In this document: positions 63,699 to 64,000 of the stretch, piece by piece
How the letters are laid out: every line of letters starts with the position of its first letter
How positions within the stretch are numbered: the stretch's first letter is position 1
Notes under the pieces: model-generated
The model's input: the letters and a program-made list of their open reading frames with translations, nothing else
Database searches by the model: none
Told to the model about the DNA's origin: nothing
Translations under genes and position numbers: made by a program
Origin: Sulfuricella sp.
GTDB taxonomy: Bacteria > Pseudomonadota > Gammaproteobacteria > Burkholderiales > Sulfuricellaceae
NCBI GenBank assembly: GCA_023266195.1
Contig: JAHFRP010000005.1
Coordinates: forward strand, 1-64,000
Length of the DNA: 64,000 nt
Direction of reading: 5' to 3'

Positions 63699-64000
63699 AT
63701 GACTGAAATGCGTGAACCGATCGAGAGCGGCGTGCCAGACCACGTGCAGTACCTGCACCCGCTGATGAAAAAGAACTACGGCAACTGGAAATACCACGAC
63801 CGCCCCCGTCCCGGCGTGCTGCACCATGTGGCGCACGGCGGCGATGAAATCTGGACCGTGCGTGCCGGTACCCAGCGTCAGATGGACCATTACACCATTC
63901 GCAAGCTGTGCGACATCGCCGACAATTTCGCCGAAGGCCATGTGCGTTTCACCATTCGCAGCAACATCGAATTCATGGTGTCCGCCGAGAGCAAGGTCGC
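63699..64000 (+). CDS. dsrB: Reverse dissimilatory sulfite reductase beta subunit (truncated by window end)
   Basis: Only the first 100 residues are inside the window. They read MTEMREPIESGVPDHVQYLHP, then KKNYGNWKYHDRPRPGVLHHV and FTIRSNIEFMV, matching the DsrB N-terminus. The ATG at 63699 has GGAGAG at 63689-63694. The remainder of the operon (normally dsrEFHC and the membrane complex genes) would lie beyond the window. Confidence 0.93.
   Translation, partial: MTEMREPIESGVPDHVQYLHPLMKKNYGNWKYHDRPRPGVLHHVAHGGDEIWTVRAGTQRQMDHYTIRKLCDIADNFAEGHVRFTIRSNIEFMVSAESKV

Noticed and set aside
60900-64000. CRISPR array expected near the Cas6-like gene
   Set aside because: The region and the rest of the window were read for regularly spaced direct repeats. 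None was seen.

Overview
The window reads as chromosomal DNA of a sulfur-oxidising betaproteobacterium, probably of the Nitrosomonadales/Sulfuricellaceae type. This is inferred from high GC, the betaproteobacterial block pilMNOPQ-aroK-aroB-dgt-gltBD-hemE-priA, and reverse-type dissimilatory sulfite reductase genes. No rRNA, tRNA, CRISPR array or prophage was seen. Nearly everything is housekeeping, with dsr (sulfur oxidation) genes at both ends.

Layout. 0.35-3.8 kb: a plus-strand operon of a MoxR ATPase, a VWA/metallopeptidase-like protein and a DsrS-like protein, probably the tail of a dsr locus. 3.9-7.8 kb: System II cytochrome c maturation (ccsB, resB) and a dihaem cytochrome c4. 7.9-9.8 kb: engB and hemB, separated by a structured stretch that looks like a minus-strand small RNA. 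9.9-13.9 kb: a YcgR/PilZ protein, an unknown protein and PBP1a. 14.0-19.1 kb: pilMNOPQ (type IV pilus). 19.1-31.7 kb: aroK, aroB, dgt, gltB, gltD, hemE, priA. 31.8-39.9 kb: a signalling region with an EAL-CZB protein, a NIT-type chemoreceptor, a mercury-type MerR regulator with two operator-like promoters, a PAS-GGDEF-EAL protein and a YceI-like lipoprotein. 40-43.4 kb: rdgC, nfeD, slipin. 43.8-49.8 kb: an orphan NarX-like histidine kinase, srkA, an ankyrin protein, a PhnD-rhodanese fusion and an MgtC protein, interspersed with a dispersed repeat. 50-55.5 kb: parE and parC, split by a REP/RAYT mobile module. 56.2-59.0 kb: pyruvate phosphate dikinase. 59.0-61.8 kb: a minus-strand cluster (unknown 191-aa protein, MST-type sulfurtransferase, cysteine-free DsrC-like protein, Cas6/Cmx6-like RAMP protein, 74-aa protein) divergent from dsrA and a partial dsrB.

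How the parts fit: rDsr needs sirohaem, Fe-S centres and haem-rich electron transfer. The window also carries haem synthesis (hemB, hemE), cytochrome c maturation and a sulfurtransferase. Signalling is dominated by cyclic di-GMP (one GGDEF-EAL, one EAL, one PilZ) alongside pili and a chemoreceptor, suggesting a motile/surface switch.

The most unusual material is the dsr-divergent cluster with a stand-alone Cas6-like protein and a DsrC paralogue lacking both redox cysteines. Next are the MerR regulator with duplicated operators but no mer genes, the REP/RAYT insertion between parE and parC, and the candidate small RNA with C-rich loops upstream of hemB. All family calls are from reading motifs by eye; no database search was run.
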